NCBI GenBank assembly: GCA_963828385.1
Contig: CAWHEF010000002.1
Location: 186,001-250,000 of the forward strand
From: Bog-756 sp963828385
Lineage (GTDB): Bacteria > Actinomycetota > Acidimicrobiia > Acidimicrobiales > RAAP-2
Length of the DNA: 64,000 bases
Reading direction: 5' to 3'
Part shown: piece by piece, positions 26,659 to 35,467 of the stretch
Position numbering within the stretch: position 1 is the first letter of the stretch
Layout: each line of letters opens with the position of its first letter
The notes under the pieces: generated by a model
What the model saw: only the letters and a program-made list of their open reading frames with translations
The model's database searches: none
Told to the model about the DNA's origin: nothing
Program-made: the position numbers and the translations under genes

Positions 26659-27643
26659 TCAGGACAGGGGACGGGCCATCGTCAGGAGGAATTCCTCGAC
26701 CGCGAGAGGTCCACGAACCCTCGATCTCGAGGCCAGAGCTCGTCAGTTCGTCGAGGAGCGACTCCGGAGTGAACTTCGAGCTGATCTCGGTCAGCAGCTC
26801 TTCACCCGCCGTGAACCCGACGTCGAGCTCCAGGTCGGCGATGTGGACACATTGGTCGCTGACGCTCCGCAGCCACATCTCGATGCGGTTCTCGTCGTCG
26901 TTCCAGCGGGCGACGTGTTCGAACCGATCAGAGTGGAAATCGGCACCGAGCTCCCGATTGAGCACGTGAAGGACATTTCGGTTGAACTCCGCTGTCACGC
27001 CTCGAGCGTCGTCGTATGCGGCGACCAGGAGGCCCTCCTCCTTGACGAGGTCGGTCCCGAGGAGCAGGCGGTCGTCGGTGGTCATCGCCTTGGCCAGGCT
27101 GTCGAAGAAGGTCCGGCGTTGGGACGCGTCGAGGTTGCCAATGGTCCCGCCCAGGAAGGCGATGAGCCGGACGCCGTCGGTGGGGAGCTCGTCGAGGTGG
27201 AGATGGAAGTCGGCCACCACCGCCTCGATGGCCACACCGGGGTACTCGATCGCCAGCGCCGAGGCGGCTTCCCAGAGGGTGGAGGCGCTCACGTCGAGCG
27301 GCACGAACCTCCGGAGACGCCCAGCCGCCCGCATGGCGTCGAGCAGGACCCGGGACTTCTCGCAGGTGCCGGCGCCGAGCTCGACCAGGGTATCCGCACC
27401 GGACCGGCCGGCGATCTCCGACGACACCCGGTCGAGGATCGACCGCTCGGCCCGGGTCGGGTAGTACTCGGGAAGCCTCGTGATCTCGTCGAACAGCTGA
27501 CTTCCCCGCTCGTCGTAGAAGTAGACCGGGGGAAGCTGCTTCGGGGACGAGGTGAGGCCGACCCGCACATCCCGTTCCATGGCGGAGCGGAGGTCGTCGG
27601 CACTGAGTTGGACCTCAACGGTGGGTGTGATGGCCCCGGTCAC
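26659..27643 (-). CDS. egtD: L-histidine N-alpha-methyltransferase (ergothioneine), frameshifted near the 3' end
   Basis: EgtD trimethylates histidine to hercynine with SAM. LPPVYFYDERGSQLFDEIT, LPEYYPTRAE, LVELGAGTCEKSR, FLGGTIGNLD and LLLGTDLVKE are diagnostic. As sequenced, the frame passes the expected end and runs on to 26624 with an unrelated tail. Removing one base at about 26698 restores the family ending (EEFLLTMARPLS) with TGA at 26659-26661 and about 327 residues, the usual EgtD length. GTG 27643 overlaps egtB's stop (GTGA). Confidence 0.88.
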
Positions 27644-28890
27644 GTACTTCGGGCGAGCCGGAGGCCGCTGAACGCCCACCGGGCAGACGGCGGGAAGAAG
27701 TTCCGATAGGTGGGACGGACATGATCCTGGGGAGTGGCACACGATCCTCCCCGCAGGACGTACTGGTTCACCATGAACTTGCCGTTGTACTCACCGACGG
27801 CGCCGGCGGCCGGCTCGAAGCCGGGATAGGGCGAGTAGGCCGACGCTGTCCACTGCCACACGTCCCCGAACACCGAGGAAGGCGTGGACGACCCGGCGGG
27901 GCGGGGGTGGAGCCGGGTCTGGTCGAGAAAATGGCCGTCGAGTGGGCTCCCGGCTGCAGCCACCTCCCACTCGGCCTCGGTCGGCAGCCTCGCTCCGCTC
28001 CAGCGGGCGAAGGCATCGGCCTCGTAGTAGCTGACATGGCACACCGGTTGCGCCGGGTCGACCCGGTGAACTCCCCCGAGCGTGAACTCGTACCAGCTGC
28101 CGTCCTGTTCGAACCAGTACAGCGGACCCTCCCAGCTCTGCTCCTGTGCGACCGTCCAGCCGTCGGACAACCACAGATCGGCCCGCCGGTAGCCTCCCGC
28201 GTCCATGAACTCGAGCCACTCCCCACAGGTCACGGCGCGGTCGGTCAGGGAGAAGGGGTCGAGGAATACCCGGTGCCGGGGGGACTCGTTGTCGAAGGCG
28301 AACCCCGCTCCGTCATGACCGATCTCATAGGTGCCCTCGGGGTGGTCCGACCATGTCTGGGGCGAGGGCCGCTCGGGCGGCGGAAGGCGGATGGCATCGT
28401 ATGCGGGCAGCAGAGGGTTGCGTGACAACACGTGCTTGATGTCCATCAATAGGAGCTCTTGATGCTGCTGTTCGTGGTGGATGCCCAGCTCGACCAGATC
28501 GACGTCAGCCCCGGGCAGCTCGAGCAGCCGGCCCATCGCATCATCGACGACAGCCCGGTACTCGCCGATCTCCCCGACGCCGGGACGGGACAGGTGTCCA
28601 CGGTCGGGGCGGGGATGGCGGGCTCCGATACCCTCGTAGTACGAGTTGAACAGGTATCCGAACGCCGGATGGAACGGGCGGTACCGCTCCAGTCCGGGAA
28701 TCAACAGGAACGTCTCGAAGAACCAGGACGTATGGGCCCGGTGCCATTTGGTCGGGCTGACGTCGGCCATGGTCTGGACGGTCTGGTCTTCGGCCGAGAG
28801 GGGTGATGCGAGCGACTCGGTGAGGGAGCGCGTGGCGACGAACCGGTCGGCGATCGTCAATCCGCTCGTGTGCAAGAGCGCTCCGGGCAT
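27640..28890 (-). CDS. egtB: Ergothioneine biosynthesis sulfoxide synthase EgtB
   Basis: 416 residues. An N-terminal DinB-like domain with iron ligands (KWHRAHTSWFFETF and the HxxxHxE motif HHEQQHQE) and a C-terminal formylglycine-generating-enzyme-like domain (TEAEWEVAAAG, GDVWQWTASAYSPYPG, LRGGSCAT). It couples hercynine with a thiol (cysteine or gamma-glutamylcysteine) using O2. No egtA or egtC is nearby, and egtB-egtD pairs of this type often act with cysteine directly (inference). GGAGGAGGAG precedes the ATG. Confidence 0.93.
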   Translation of the reverse strand: MPGALLHTSGLTIADRFVATRSLTESLASPLSAEDQTVQTMADVSPTKWHRAHTSWFFETFLLIPGLERYRPFHPAFGYLFNSYYEGIGARHPRPDRGHLSRPGVGEIGEYRAVVDDAMGRLLELPGADVDLVELGIHHEQQHQELLLMDIKHVLSRNPLLPAYDAIRLPPPERPSPQTWSDHPEGTYEIGHDGAGFAFDNESPRHRVFLDPFSLTDRAVTCGEWLEFMDAGGYRRADLWLSDGWTVAQEQSWEGPLYWFEQDGSWYEFTLGGVHRVDPAQPVCHVSYYEADAFARWSGARLPTEAEWEVAAAGSPLDGHFLDQTRLHPRPAGSSTPSSVFGDVWQWTASAYSPYPGFEPAAGAVGEYNGKFMVNQYVLRGGSCATPQDHVRPTYRNFFPPSARWAFSGLRLARST

Positions 28891-29168
28891 GGCTCCTCCT
28901 CCCGGTGTGAAAGGAATCGGCGTCTCGGCGTGCTGCCGATGGACTAGGTAGAGAGATCCGGCGCCTCGTGGGTCCTTCGCTCGTCGGCCAACCTACCCGG
29001 TCGCCACCCGAACCGTGCATCAGACGGACGAGCCCGCCTCTGGCACGCCGCTGCAGAGCCGTCATGGCCTGGTACGGGATGCACCCGGTGCAGCGAATGC
29101 GAAGCGTGCCCGCCACCACCTGGCGCAGGCCGCTCCTGGTGTTGTCGAGCCGGAGTCACGTGAATCGG

Positions 29169-29525
29169 CTAGAGGCTGTCCAGGTACTGCCTCAGCGCCG
29201 CCACGCCATCTGGGCAACGTCCGATCATGCGCATTGGGCCTTGACGTCGTTGAGTTACCAGCCCAGCCCGCGAGAGGAGAGCGAGGTGGTGGGATGTCAT
29301 CTGTTGGGACACGCCCACCTTTTCGGCGATCTCACCGACCGGCCATTCACAGTCCCCGATTACTTCGAAGATTTGGCGCCGGGTGCGATTGCCGAATGCC
29401 CTGAAGAGAGCGTCCAGTCGACCGGGCGTTGCGCTCATGGCATCTGCTCGGCGGAGGGAATCAGTGGTCGGAAGGTCGAGAGTCGATGCTCTGTGGTCTC
29501 CTCGATGGCCGCGCTCCGTACTCAT
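29169..29525 (-). CDS. ArsR-family winged-helix regulator
   Basis: Up to 118 residues. The winged helix is clear: LFRAFGNRTRRQIFEVI, WPVGEIAEKVGVSQQMTSHH (recognition helix) and LSRAGLVTQRRQG. No CVC metal-binding motif is visible, so it may sense something other than arsenite-type metals. ATG 29525 adds a 29-residue leader; ATG 29438 (MSATPGRLDALFRAFG) matches family length better. It is on the egtB strand, 278 nt upstream; that gap shows no gene, so control of egtBD is possible but not shown. Confidence 0.75.
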   Translation of the reverse strand: MSTERGHRGDHRASTLDLPTTDSLRRADAMSATPGRLDALFRAFGNRTRRQIFEVIGDCEWPVGEIAEKVGVSQQMTSHHLALLSRAGLVTQRRQGPMRMIGRCPDGVAALRQYLDSL

Positions 29526-29601
29526 CTACCCCGTATTCGGAGCCAGAGTGACCTGAGGATGCCCGTCTGAGCCGGGTGTTTTCCGCAGGAACAAAGAAAA
29601 G

Positions 29602-29673
29602 AGCCGGTGGTGGGAGTCGAACCCACGGCCTGACGATTACAAGTCGTCTGCGCTACCACTGCGCCACACCGGC
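29602..29673 (-). tRNA. tRNA-Thr (anticodon TGT)
   Basis: A 72-nt cloverleaf read on the minus strand: acceptor GCCGGTG/CACCGGC, anticodon stem GACGA/TCGTC around loop CTTGTAA (anticodon TGT, reads ACA), and T-arm GGGTTCGACTCCC. The CCA end is not encoded. Confidence 0.95.
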
Positions 29674-29807
29674 CGGACCCCAGGTTGACCCGGGGCTATC
29701 GCCAGCTTACGGGTCGTGCACGACCGAAGCCGGGGCGGCCCCGTCGCCCGATCGCCCCGGCCCCCGCCGCTTGCTTCCGGACCCAGCGGTTGGCAGGCTG
29801 GCGTACC

Positions 29808-30452
29808 GTGTCGAGTCCTCCCGAGCCACCGGACCGCGACCAGCCTGATCCCTCCGCCGCTGATCACGTCTTCCCCGCCGCTCGGGCGGCACTCGTGCTC
29901 GTCCTCTTCGTCATCGTTGCCGTCTACCTCCTCGGCGTGGTCCACCCGAGCACAGTCCACGTCTCCTCGGCATCGTCGGCGACACCGACGACGACGCCGA
30001 GAACGACCCCCACTCCGACCACCCACCCGGTTCACTCCGGCCACCCGGCAACGACGACGACGACGACGCCGCCCGGCCAGGTGCACGTGCTCGTGGCCAA
30101 CGCATCGAACGTCTCCGGCGCTGCCGCCGCCGTGACCAACGAGCTGCGCCCGGGAGGGTGGAATCTCCTTCCGCCCGCCAACGCCACCTCGACGCTGTCG
30201 GCGTCGCAGGTCTACTTCGTCGCCGGGTTCCAGCCCTCGGCCGCCGCCGTCGCCGTTGCACTCCAGCTGCCGTCCGGGTCCGTCGTCCCGTACACGACAG
30301 CTGCCCCCATCGGAGCGATGGGCTCTGCTCAGATCCTGGTGGCGGTGGCGTCCGATCTGGCCAACCGGGCGACATCGCCGTCCACGACGACGACCAACCC
30401 GGCGACGACCACCACCCATCCGGCAGCGACCACGACGACCCACCCGCGCTGA
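29808..30452 (+). CDS. Membrane-anchored LytR_C domain protein
   Basis: About 214 residues from GTG 29808. A short acidic/Pro-rich cytoplasmic N-terminus, one transmembrane helix (ALVLVLFVIVAVYLLGVV), a Thr/Pro-rich extracytoplasmic linker, then a domain VHVLVANASNVSGAAAAVTNEL...YFVAGF typical of LytR_C, found in LCP cell-wall proteins and stand-alone in Actinobacteria. A Thr-rich tail follows. It is probably a cell-envelope factor. The ORF is open back to 29685, but that overlaps the tRNA flank. otsB starts 10 nt downstream. Confidence 0.7.
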   Translation: MSSPPEPPDRDQPDPSAADHVFPAARAALVLVLFVIVAVYLLGVVHPSTVHVSSASSATPTTTPRTTPTPTTHPVHSGHPATTTTTTPPGQVHVLVANASNVSGAAAAVTNELRPGGWNLLPPANATSTLSASQVYFVAGFQPSAAAVAVALQLPSGSVVPYTTAAPIGAMGSAQILVAVASDLANRATSPSTTTTNPATTTTHPAATTTTHPR

Positions 30453-30461
30453 GGGACCGCC

Positions 30462-31442
30462 GTGAGCGCCGGGGAACCGACAGCTGCCGGACCGGGGCTG
30501 CCCGACGGACCTGGTCCTTCGCCACTGTCCCGTGCCCTCCGGGTCGCCCTCGCGCCTCTCGTCCGTCGACCGGATACGGCGGCGGTGGTCGCCGACTTCG
30601 ACGGCACCCTTGCTCCGATCGTCGACGACCCCGTCTCCGCCCGGCCCCTCGAGGGGACCGTCGACGTTCTCGGCCGACTGTCCCGCACCTTCCGAGCGAC
30701 CGCCGTGGTGTCGGGACGCCCCGTCCAGTTCCTCCTCGACGTCATGGGACTCGCCCCAGCCGGACAACCTGGACAACCTGGACAACCTGGGCGACCGGGA
30801 GGGATGCGGGGTGTTCGGGACACGGCGCCGGATCATCTGGTGCTCGTCGGCTCGTACGGTCTGGAGTGGTGGGAAGCCGGCGAGACGGTTCTCGAGCAGG
30901 GGGCGGAGCGCTGGCGCCGGGCCGTCGGGCGGGCCGCCGACCAGCTGGCCTCCCGAGCACCAGCCGGCGTCCACGTCGAGCGAAAGCCCCTTGCCGTCAC
31001 CGTGCACTGGCGCAACGCCCCTGACCGGGCCGAGTGGGTGGCGGCGGCGGTGGCACGAGCGGCGGACGAGCACGGCCTCGAGACCGGCCCCGCACGCCTC
31101 TCACTCGAGCTCCGGCCACCCATCGCCGTCGACAAGGGCACGGTGGTGCGCCGGTTGGTCGAGGGCTGCACCTCCGCCTGCTACCTCGGCGACGACATAG
31201 GGGACCTGCCGGCATTCGCCGCTCTGCAGGAGCTGAGCGCCGAGCGCGGGCTCCGAGCGACAGCGGTGGCGGTGGTCGACGACGAGAGCGCCGGCCAAGT
31301 GGCCGCCGCCGCCGATCTGGTCGTGGCCGGCCCGCGGGCGGCACTCGGTGTGCTGACCTGGCTCGCAGACGAGGCCGGGGCTCGCGGCGAGGGGACCGAT
31401 GTTCCCGGCGGCGGGGCCGATGGCCCTGACGGCCGGTCGTGA
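30462..31442 (+). CDS. otsB: Trehalose-6-phosphate phosphatase
   Basis: 326 residues, HAD superfamily. The nucleophile motif VVADFDGTLAPIVDDP (DxDGTL), VVSGRP, the LVGSYGLEWW substrate region and the metal-binding CYLGDDIGDLPAF are all present. It dephosphorylates trehalose-6-phosphate to trehalose. It converges with otsA, which makes its substrate. A three-fold Gly-Gln-Pro repeat sits in a loop, and the C-terminal tail is Gly-rich. Confidence 0.93.
   Translation: MSAGEPTAAGPGLPDGPGPSPLSRALRVALAPLVRRPDTAAVVADFDGTLAPIVDDPVSARPLEGTVDVLGRLSRTFRATAVVSGRPVQFLLDVMGLAPAGQPGQPGQPGRPGGMRGVRDTAPDHLVLVGSYGLEWWEAGETVLEQGAERWRRAVGRAADQLASRAPAGVHVERKPLAVTVHWRNAPDRAEWVAAAVARAADEHGLETGPARLSLELRPPIAVDKGTVVRRLVEGCTSACYLGDDIGDLPAFAALQELSAERGLRATAVAVVDDESAGQVAAAADLVVAGPRAALGVLTWLADEAGARGEGTDVPGGGADGPDGRS
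30762..30788 (+). repeat. 9-nt x3 repeat in otsB
   Basis: GGACAACCT three times in tandem, encoding Gly-Gln-Pro repeats. Confidence 0.9.
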
Positions 31443-31470
31443 CCGATGCCGCTCGGGGCTCGGCCGATCG

Positions 31471-32897
31471 TCAGCCTGCAGCGCGCAGCTGGTCGTTCAA
31501 CCAGTCGGCAGGGGTGCGAGCCATGACAGTGGCTTTCGAGCGCGTCGGACCGAGCAGACGCGCTCCTCGGGTGCCATGTCGAGGGACCGGGCGAGCGCCC
31601 GCGCCGTGCCCGACACGTCGAACGGGTTGACCTCCACCGTTGATGCAGCCAGCTCCTCGAAGGCGCCCGCCTCCCGCGACAGCACGACCACGCCGTCCCG
31701 TCTGTTGAGGAGGGGCCCCTCCTTGGCCACCAGATTGAGGCCATCCCGAACCGGGTTGACCAGCAGCACGTCGTAGCGGGAGAGAGCGGCGAGGGATCGG
31801 GGGTAGTCGTCCTCCACGTCGAGGACGATCGGTGTCCAACCCGGTGTTCCCCACCGCTGGTTGATACGTTCCACGACCGTCTCCACCTCGTTCTGGTAGG
31901 CCAGGTAGTCGGCGAGGTTCTGGCGCGTCGGATAGGTGAGCGCCATGAACACGACCCGGCCGCGTCGTTCCGGCTCGACCTCGAGCAGTTCGTCGAACGC
32001 CCGGAACCCGCGTAGGAGGTTCTTCGAGAGCTCCATCCGGTCGACCCGGACGATGACCTGGCGGTCGCTGCCGATCAGCTCCTCGAGTGCCGCGAGGCGT
32101 TCGGAGACCTTCGGATCAGCTGCCGACGCCGCCAGCGTGGCCGGGTCGCTCGAGAGAGGAGAGACGAAGGTGGCCTGGGTGCCCCGGCCACCAGGCCCCA
32201 GCTCCTCCTGGGCGGCACGGTAGGCGGCGGCCCATCGGGCCGTGTGGAACCCGCAGGCGCCGAAGCTGGCCATGGCGGAAAGCAGCTCGGTCCCGACCGC
32301 AGTGGGCAGCATCCGGATCACCGACGGATCGGCGAACGGGGTGTGGGTGAAGTGGACCGTGCGCAGGTCCGGACGCAGCCGCGCCAGCTCTGTCCCGGTC
32401 AGGGCCAGGTGGTAGTCCTGGACGAGCACCCTCGCCCCCGCCGGGGCCACCTTGGCCACCCGCTCGGCGAACTCGGCGTTGAGTTGTCGGTACGCCTCCC
32501 ACGCTTCCATCCATCGGCGGTCGGCGCTGGGCCTGCGGATCCCGTCGAAGAGATGGTGATGGCAGTACCAGAGCGTGGCGTTCGACACCACGTTGTACGA
32601 CAGGTTGTAGACGTCGGGCGCCGGCTCGATCAGCTCGATCCGAAGTCCCTCGTCCCTCATGAGCCCGGCCGCCGCCGCCGCCTTGTCTGCGTCGCCGAGA
32701 GCACACGAAACCCAGGTGGCGCCGGTGCCCGTCACCAGGGGGTGGAGGGATCCGGCCAGACCTCCGCCGACCTGACCGGCCACGGGCTCGCCGTCTTCGA
32801 AGTGGAAGGCGAGCGGCCCCCGGTTGGAGACGATCACGGTGTCTGTCAGCCAGCCGTCTGCGCCGTCGTTCTCCCCCCGCGTCCGCTCGCCGGCCAT
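31471..32897 (-). CDS. otsA: Trehalose-6-phosphate synthase, frameshifted at the 3' end
   Basis: GT20 glycosyltransferase making trehalose-6-phosphate from a nucleotide-glucose and glucose-6-phosphate. VIVSNRGPLAFHF, VLVQDYHLALTGTELA, HFTHTPFADPSV, DRMELSKNLLRGFRAFDELL and LLVNPVRDGLNLVAKEGP identify it. As sequenced, the frame ends at 31497 with a non-family tail after MAPEER. Adding one base near 31558-31562 joins it to the frame ending in ARTPADWLNDQLRAAG, the usual OtsA end, with TGA at 31471 and about 475 residues. ATG 32897 lies 8 nt after a leaderless -10; the longer ORF reaches into the tetR gene and is not credible. Confidence 0.9.
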
Positions 32898-32905
32898 CAC
32901 ATCGG

Positions 32906-32911
32906 ACGCTA
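32906..32911 (-). promoter_or_regulatory. Leaderless -10 box for otsA
   Basis: Minus strand TAGCGT, then 8 nt, then ATG 32897 (a GTG lies one codon earlier). Confidence 0.5.
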
Positions 32912-32993
32912 CCCGTTCGGTCGGTCCCCCGGGCTCGTGTCCCAGGGGTTCGCCGGGTATCCCGAGCATGAGCGAAGAAATCTGCCTCAGGGG

Positions 32994-33023
32994 TTGACAA
33001 GGTAGTGAGTGAACACTCACAAT
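32994..33023 (+). promoter_or_regulatory. tetR promoter with embedded palindromic operator
   Basis: TTGACA (32994-32999), an 18-nt spacer and CACAAT (33018-33023). The spacer carries a perfect palindrome, GTGAGTG-AA-CACTCAC (33005-33020), so repressor binding would block RNA polymerase. Start of transcription is expected at about 33030, directly at the start codons GTG 33030/ATG 33033. Confidence 0.75.
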
Positions 33024-33032
33024 GGAGATGTG

Positions 33033-33659
33033 ATGGTTCCCTCTCGACAGACCGCCGACGAGCGGCGAACCGCCGTGCTCGCCGCCGCCATCTCCGAGTT
33101 CGCCCGGTCCGGGTATGCCGGGACGTCGACCGAGGCCATCGCTCGCCGAGCCGGCATCTCCCAGCCGTACCTGTTCAGACTGTTCGGGACGAAGAAGGAC
33201 CTGTTCATCGCCACGTTCAGCCTGGTCGGGAGGCGCATCGTCGAAGAACTCGGCCGGGCGGCCGATGGACGCGACGGGCCCGAGGCCATGGAGGCGATGG
33301 GCCTCGCCTACACCGAGCTGATGCAGGATCCCGAGCTGCTCCAAGTCGAGCTGCACGGCTACGCCGCCGCTGCCGGGGACGCCGACATCGCCCGGAGCTG
33401 CCGCGACACGTTCGAGGCGATCCAGCGCCTGGTCATCGAACGCACCGATGCTTCCGACGAGGAGATCTCGGCGTTCTTCGCCACCGGGATGCTCATCAAC
33501 GTGGCCGTGGCCATCGACCTGGCGTCCCTCGCCGAGCCGTGGGCCCAACGGCTGTGCCCGGGCCCCGACAAGTCGATCGATCGAATTCAGGCAATGTCCA
33601 GGGCCGTCGACGCCCATCGTCGGGCAGAGGCGGCAGCGCACAAGGAGGTGCCGGCATGA
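33033..33659 (+). CDS. TetR/AcrR-family repressor
   Basis: 208 residues. N-terminal helix-turn-helix: RRTAVLAAAISEFARSGYAG, EAIARRAGISQPYLFRLFGTKKDL; the C-terminal ligand domain is unspecific. The frame is open back to GTG 33009, but that codon lies inside the operator and upstream of the predicted transcription start, so ATG 33033 is chosen. It is the first gene of a pair with the DHA2-type exporter and probably represses both. Confidence 0.88.
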   Translation: MVPSRQTADERRTAVLAAAISEFARSGYAGTSTEAIARRAGISQPYLFRLFGTKKDLFIATFSLVGRRIVEELGRAADGRDGPEAMEAMGLAYTELMQDPELLQVELHGYAAAAGDADIARSCRDTFEAIQRLVIERTDASDEEISAFFATGMLINVAVAIDLASLAEPWAQRLCPGPDKSIDRIQAMSRAVDAHRRAEAAAHKEVPA

Positions 33660-33690
33660 ACCCGTCGCTCGTCGTTCCCCTTTTTTTGGG

Positions 33691-33715
33691 TCGTGAAGCT
33701 AGTGACTACTCACGA
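33691..33715 (+). promoter_or_regulatory. Second TetR operator-like palindrome before the exporter
   Basis: TCGTGA ... TCACGA outer arms enclose AGTGACTACTCAC, which shares GTGA and ACTCAC with the tetR operator. A T7 tract (33681-33687) precedes it. Its position between tetR and the exporter suggests an internal, co-regulated promoter. Confidence 0.5.
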
Positions 33716-33733
33716 GCCAAGGTTGGAAGGACG

Positions 33734-35455
33734 GTGACCCACCGCACGCACAGGCGGTGGGGACACCGTCGGACCGCCGAGTCGTCCATCCGGCCCCATC
33801 GGGCGGTCGCCGTCTCAACCGGTGCGAGCGCGGAGCGGGTCGGGCCGTCGGCCGATGGCGACGGCTCCCGGCCTTCGCTGTTGATCGACGACCGGCAATC
33901 GCCGTCCCAATCCGCGCCTCCGGCCGTCGCTCGTCAGCGGGCCTTCTGGGCCATCCTCATCACCGGCCTTGCCCTGTTCATGGCGTCGCTCGACAACCTG
34001 GTCGTCTCGACCGCCCTTCCCGTGATCCGGGTCAGTCTCCATGCCAGCCTCTCCGGACTCGAGTGGACGGTCAACGCCTACACGCTGACCTTCGCCGTGC
34101 TGCTCCTCTCGGCGGCGGCCCTGGGCGAGCGGTTCGGGCGCCGACGCATCTTCTTGGCGGGCATCACCCTGTTCACCGCCGCTTCTGCGCTCGCCGCCGT
34201 GTCGCCGTCGATCGGGATGCTCGTCGCTGCCCGAGCCGCCCAGGGAGCGGGAGGCGCCATGATCATGCCGTTGTCCTTGACGCTGCTCAGCGCGGCGGTG
34301 CCTCCCGAACGGCGCAACGCAGCGCTCGGCATATGGGGCGCCATCGGCGGAGCCGCCGTCGCCATCGGGCCCCTGGTCGGAGGTGCGGTGACCAGTGGTT
34401 GGTCGTGGCAGTACATCTTCTGGCTCAACGTGCCCGTGGGCCTCGTTCTCATCCCCCTTGCCTACTGGAAACTCTCCGAGTCGCGTGGCATCGCCAGCCG
34501 TCTCGACCCCGTCGGTGTGGGCCTGGTGAGCACCGGTCTGTTCGGTGTGGTTCTCGGACTCGTCCGGGGGAACAGCACCGGCTGGACCAGCACATCGGTC
34601 ATAGCCTCGTTCGTGGCCGGCGCGGTGATCCTGGCCGCCTTCATCGTCTGGGAGCTGCGGTCCGACCACCCGATGCTCGACATCCGCCTGTTCAAGAACC
34701 GCGGCTTCACGACCGTGAACGTGACGGCGATGCTGTTCAGCTTCGGGATGTTCGGTTCGATCTTCTTCCTGACCCAGTTCCTCCAGACCGTGCAGGGGCT
34801 GAGCCCCCTTGCGGCTGGTGTCCGTGTCCTCCCCTGGACGGCCATGGTCATGGTCCTCGCCCCGATCGTCGGCCGGTTGGCCGAACGGTGGGGAGCCAAG
34901 CCCCTCGTGGTCGGTGGCCTGATCTGCCAGACGGTCGGCCTGGCATGGCTCGCCGCCATCACCGAGCCTGGCACCGCCTACGGTGCGCTCGTCGTGCCCT
35001 TCATGATCTGCGGGGTGGGCATGACCCTCTTCTTCGTCCCCCTGGCGTCGCTCACGCTCGGGGCCGTTCCCCGGGCGCTCGAGGGCGTGGCCTCCGGCGC
35101 GAACTCCGCCTTCCGCGAGCTGGGCGGCGTGCTCGGGATCGCGGCACTGGGCGCCGTGTTCAGCGCCCACGGCGGCTACGCGTCGGGCCAGGACTACGTG
35201 AGCGGGATGGTCCCGGCCGTCTACGTGGGAGCCGCCGTCGTCGGGGTCGGCGCCCTGGTGGCCCTGCTCGTCCCCCGGCGCCAGCTCGGGCAACAGGGAG
35301 CGAGCACGGTCGACATCGCCGCCGAGGCCGACGAGGAGGCCCGGGTCGGCGTACGTCGAGGACGTCCGGTGGAGCCGGCTCTCGTCTCGGCGGGGACAGA
35401 CGACGAGGGGCTGCTCGAGCCCGCGCTGTGCGGTGCCGCCGACGTGCCGGCCTGA
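33734..35455 (+). CDS. MFS drug exporter, DHA2 (EmrB/QacA) type
   Basis: About 573 residues with roughly 14 hydrophobic segments starting at about residue 80. The DHA2 signature follows helix 1: LFMASLDNLVVSTALPVI, then LEWTVNAYTLTFAVLLLSAAALGERFGRRR. Motif C-like glycines (WGAIGGAAVAIGPLVGGAV) suggest drug/H+ antiport. GTG 33734 follows GGAAGG closely; ATG 33656 overlaps the end of tetR and would place the operator in the coding part. Co-directional with tetR; the ligand is unknown but is likely the exported compound. Confidence 0.9.
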   Translation: MTHRTHRRWGHRRTAESSIRPHRAVAVSTGASAERVGPSADGDGSRPSLLIDDRQSPSQSAPPAVARQRAFWAILITGLALFMASLDNLVVSTALPVIRVSLHASLSGLEWTVNAYTLTFAVLLLSAAALGERFGRRRIFLAGITLFTAASALAAVSPSIGMLVAARAAQGAGGAMIMPLSLTLLSAAVPPERRNAALGIWGAIGGAAVAIGPLVGGAVTSGWSWQYIFWLNVPVGLVLIPLAYWKLSESRGIASRLDPVGVGLVSTGLFGVVLGLVRGNSTGWTSTSVIASFVAGAVILAAFIVWELRSDHPMLDIRLFKNRGFTTVNVTAMLFSFGMFGSIFFLTQFLQTVQGLSPLAAGVRVLPWTAMVMVLAPIVGRLAERWGAKPLVVGGLICQTVGLAWLAAITEPGTAYGALVVPFMICGVGMTLFFVPLASLTLGAVPRALEGVASGANSAFRELGGVLGIAALGAVFSAHGGYASGQDYVSGMVPAVYVGAAVVGVGALVALLVPRRQLGQQGASTVDIAAEADEEARVGVRRGRPVEPALVSAGTDDEGLLEPALCGAADVPA

Positions 35456-35467
35456 TCCCAGTCCGGC

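Noticed and set aside
28541..29168. Possible transposase or extra gene between egtB and the ArsR gene
   Set aside because: ORFs in this interval lack any recognisable motif and overlap egtB; no inverted repeats or target duplications were seen.
32898..33641. N-terminal extension of otsA back to 33641
   Set aside because: It would overlap tetR and its operator antisense. Family homology begins at about 32850 and a leaderless promoter supports ATG 32897.
33677..33687. T7 tract after tetR as an intrinsic terminator
   Set aside because: No stem precedes the T tract, and the operator-like palindrome lies after it.
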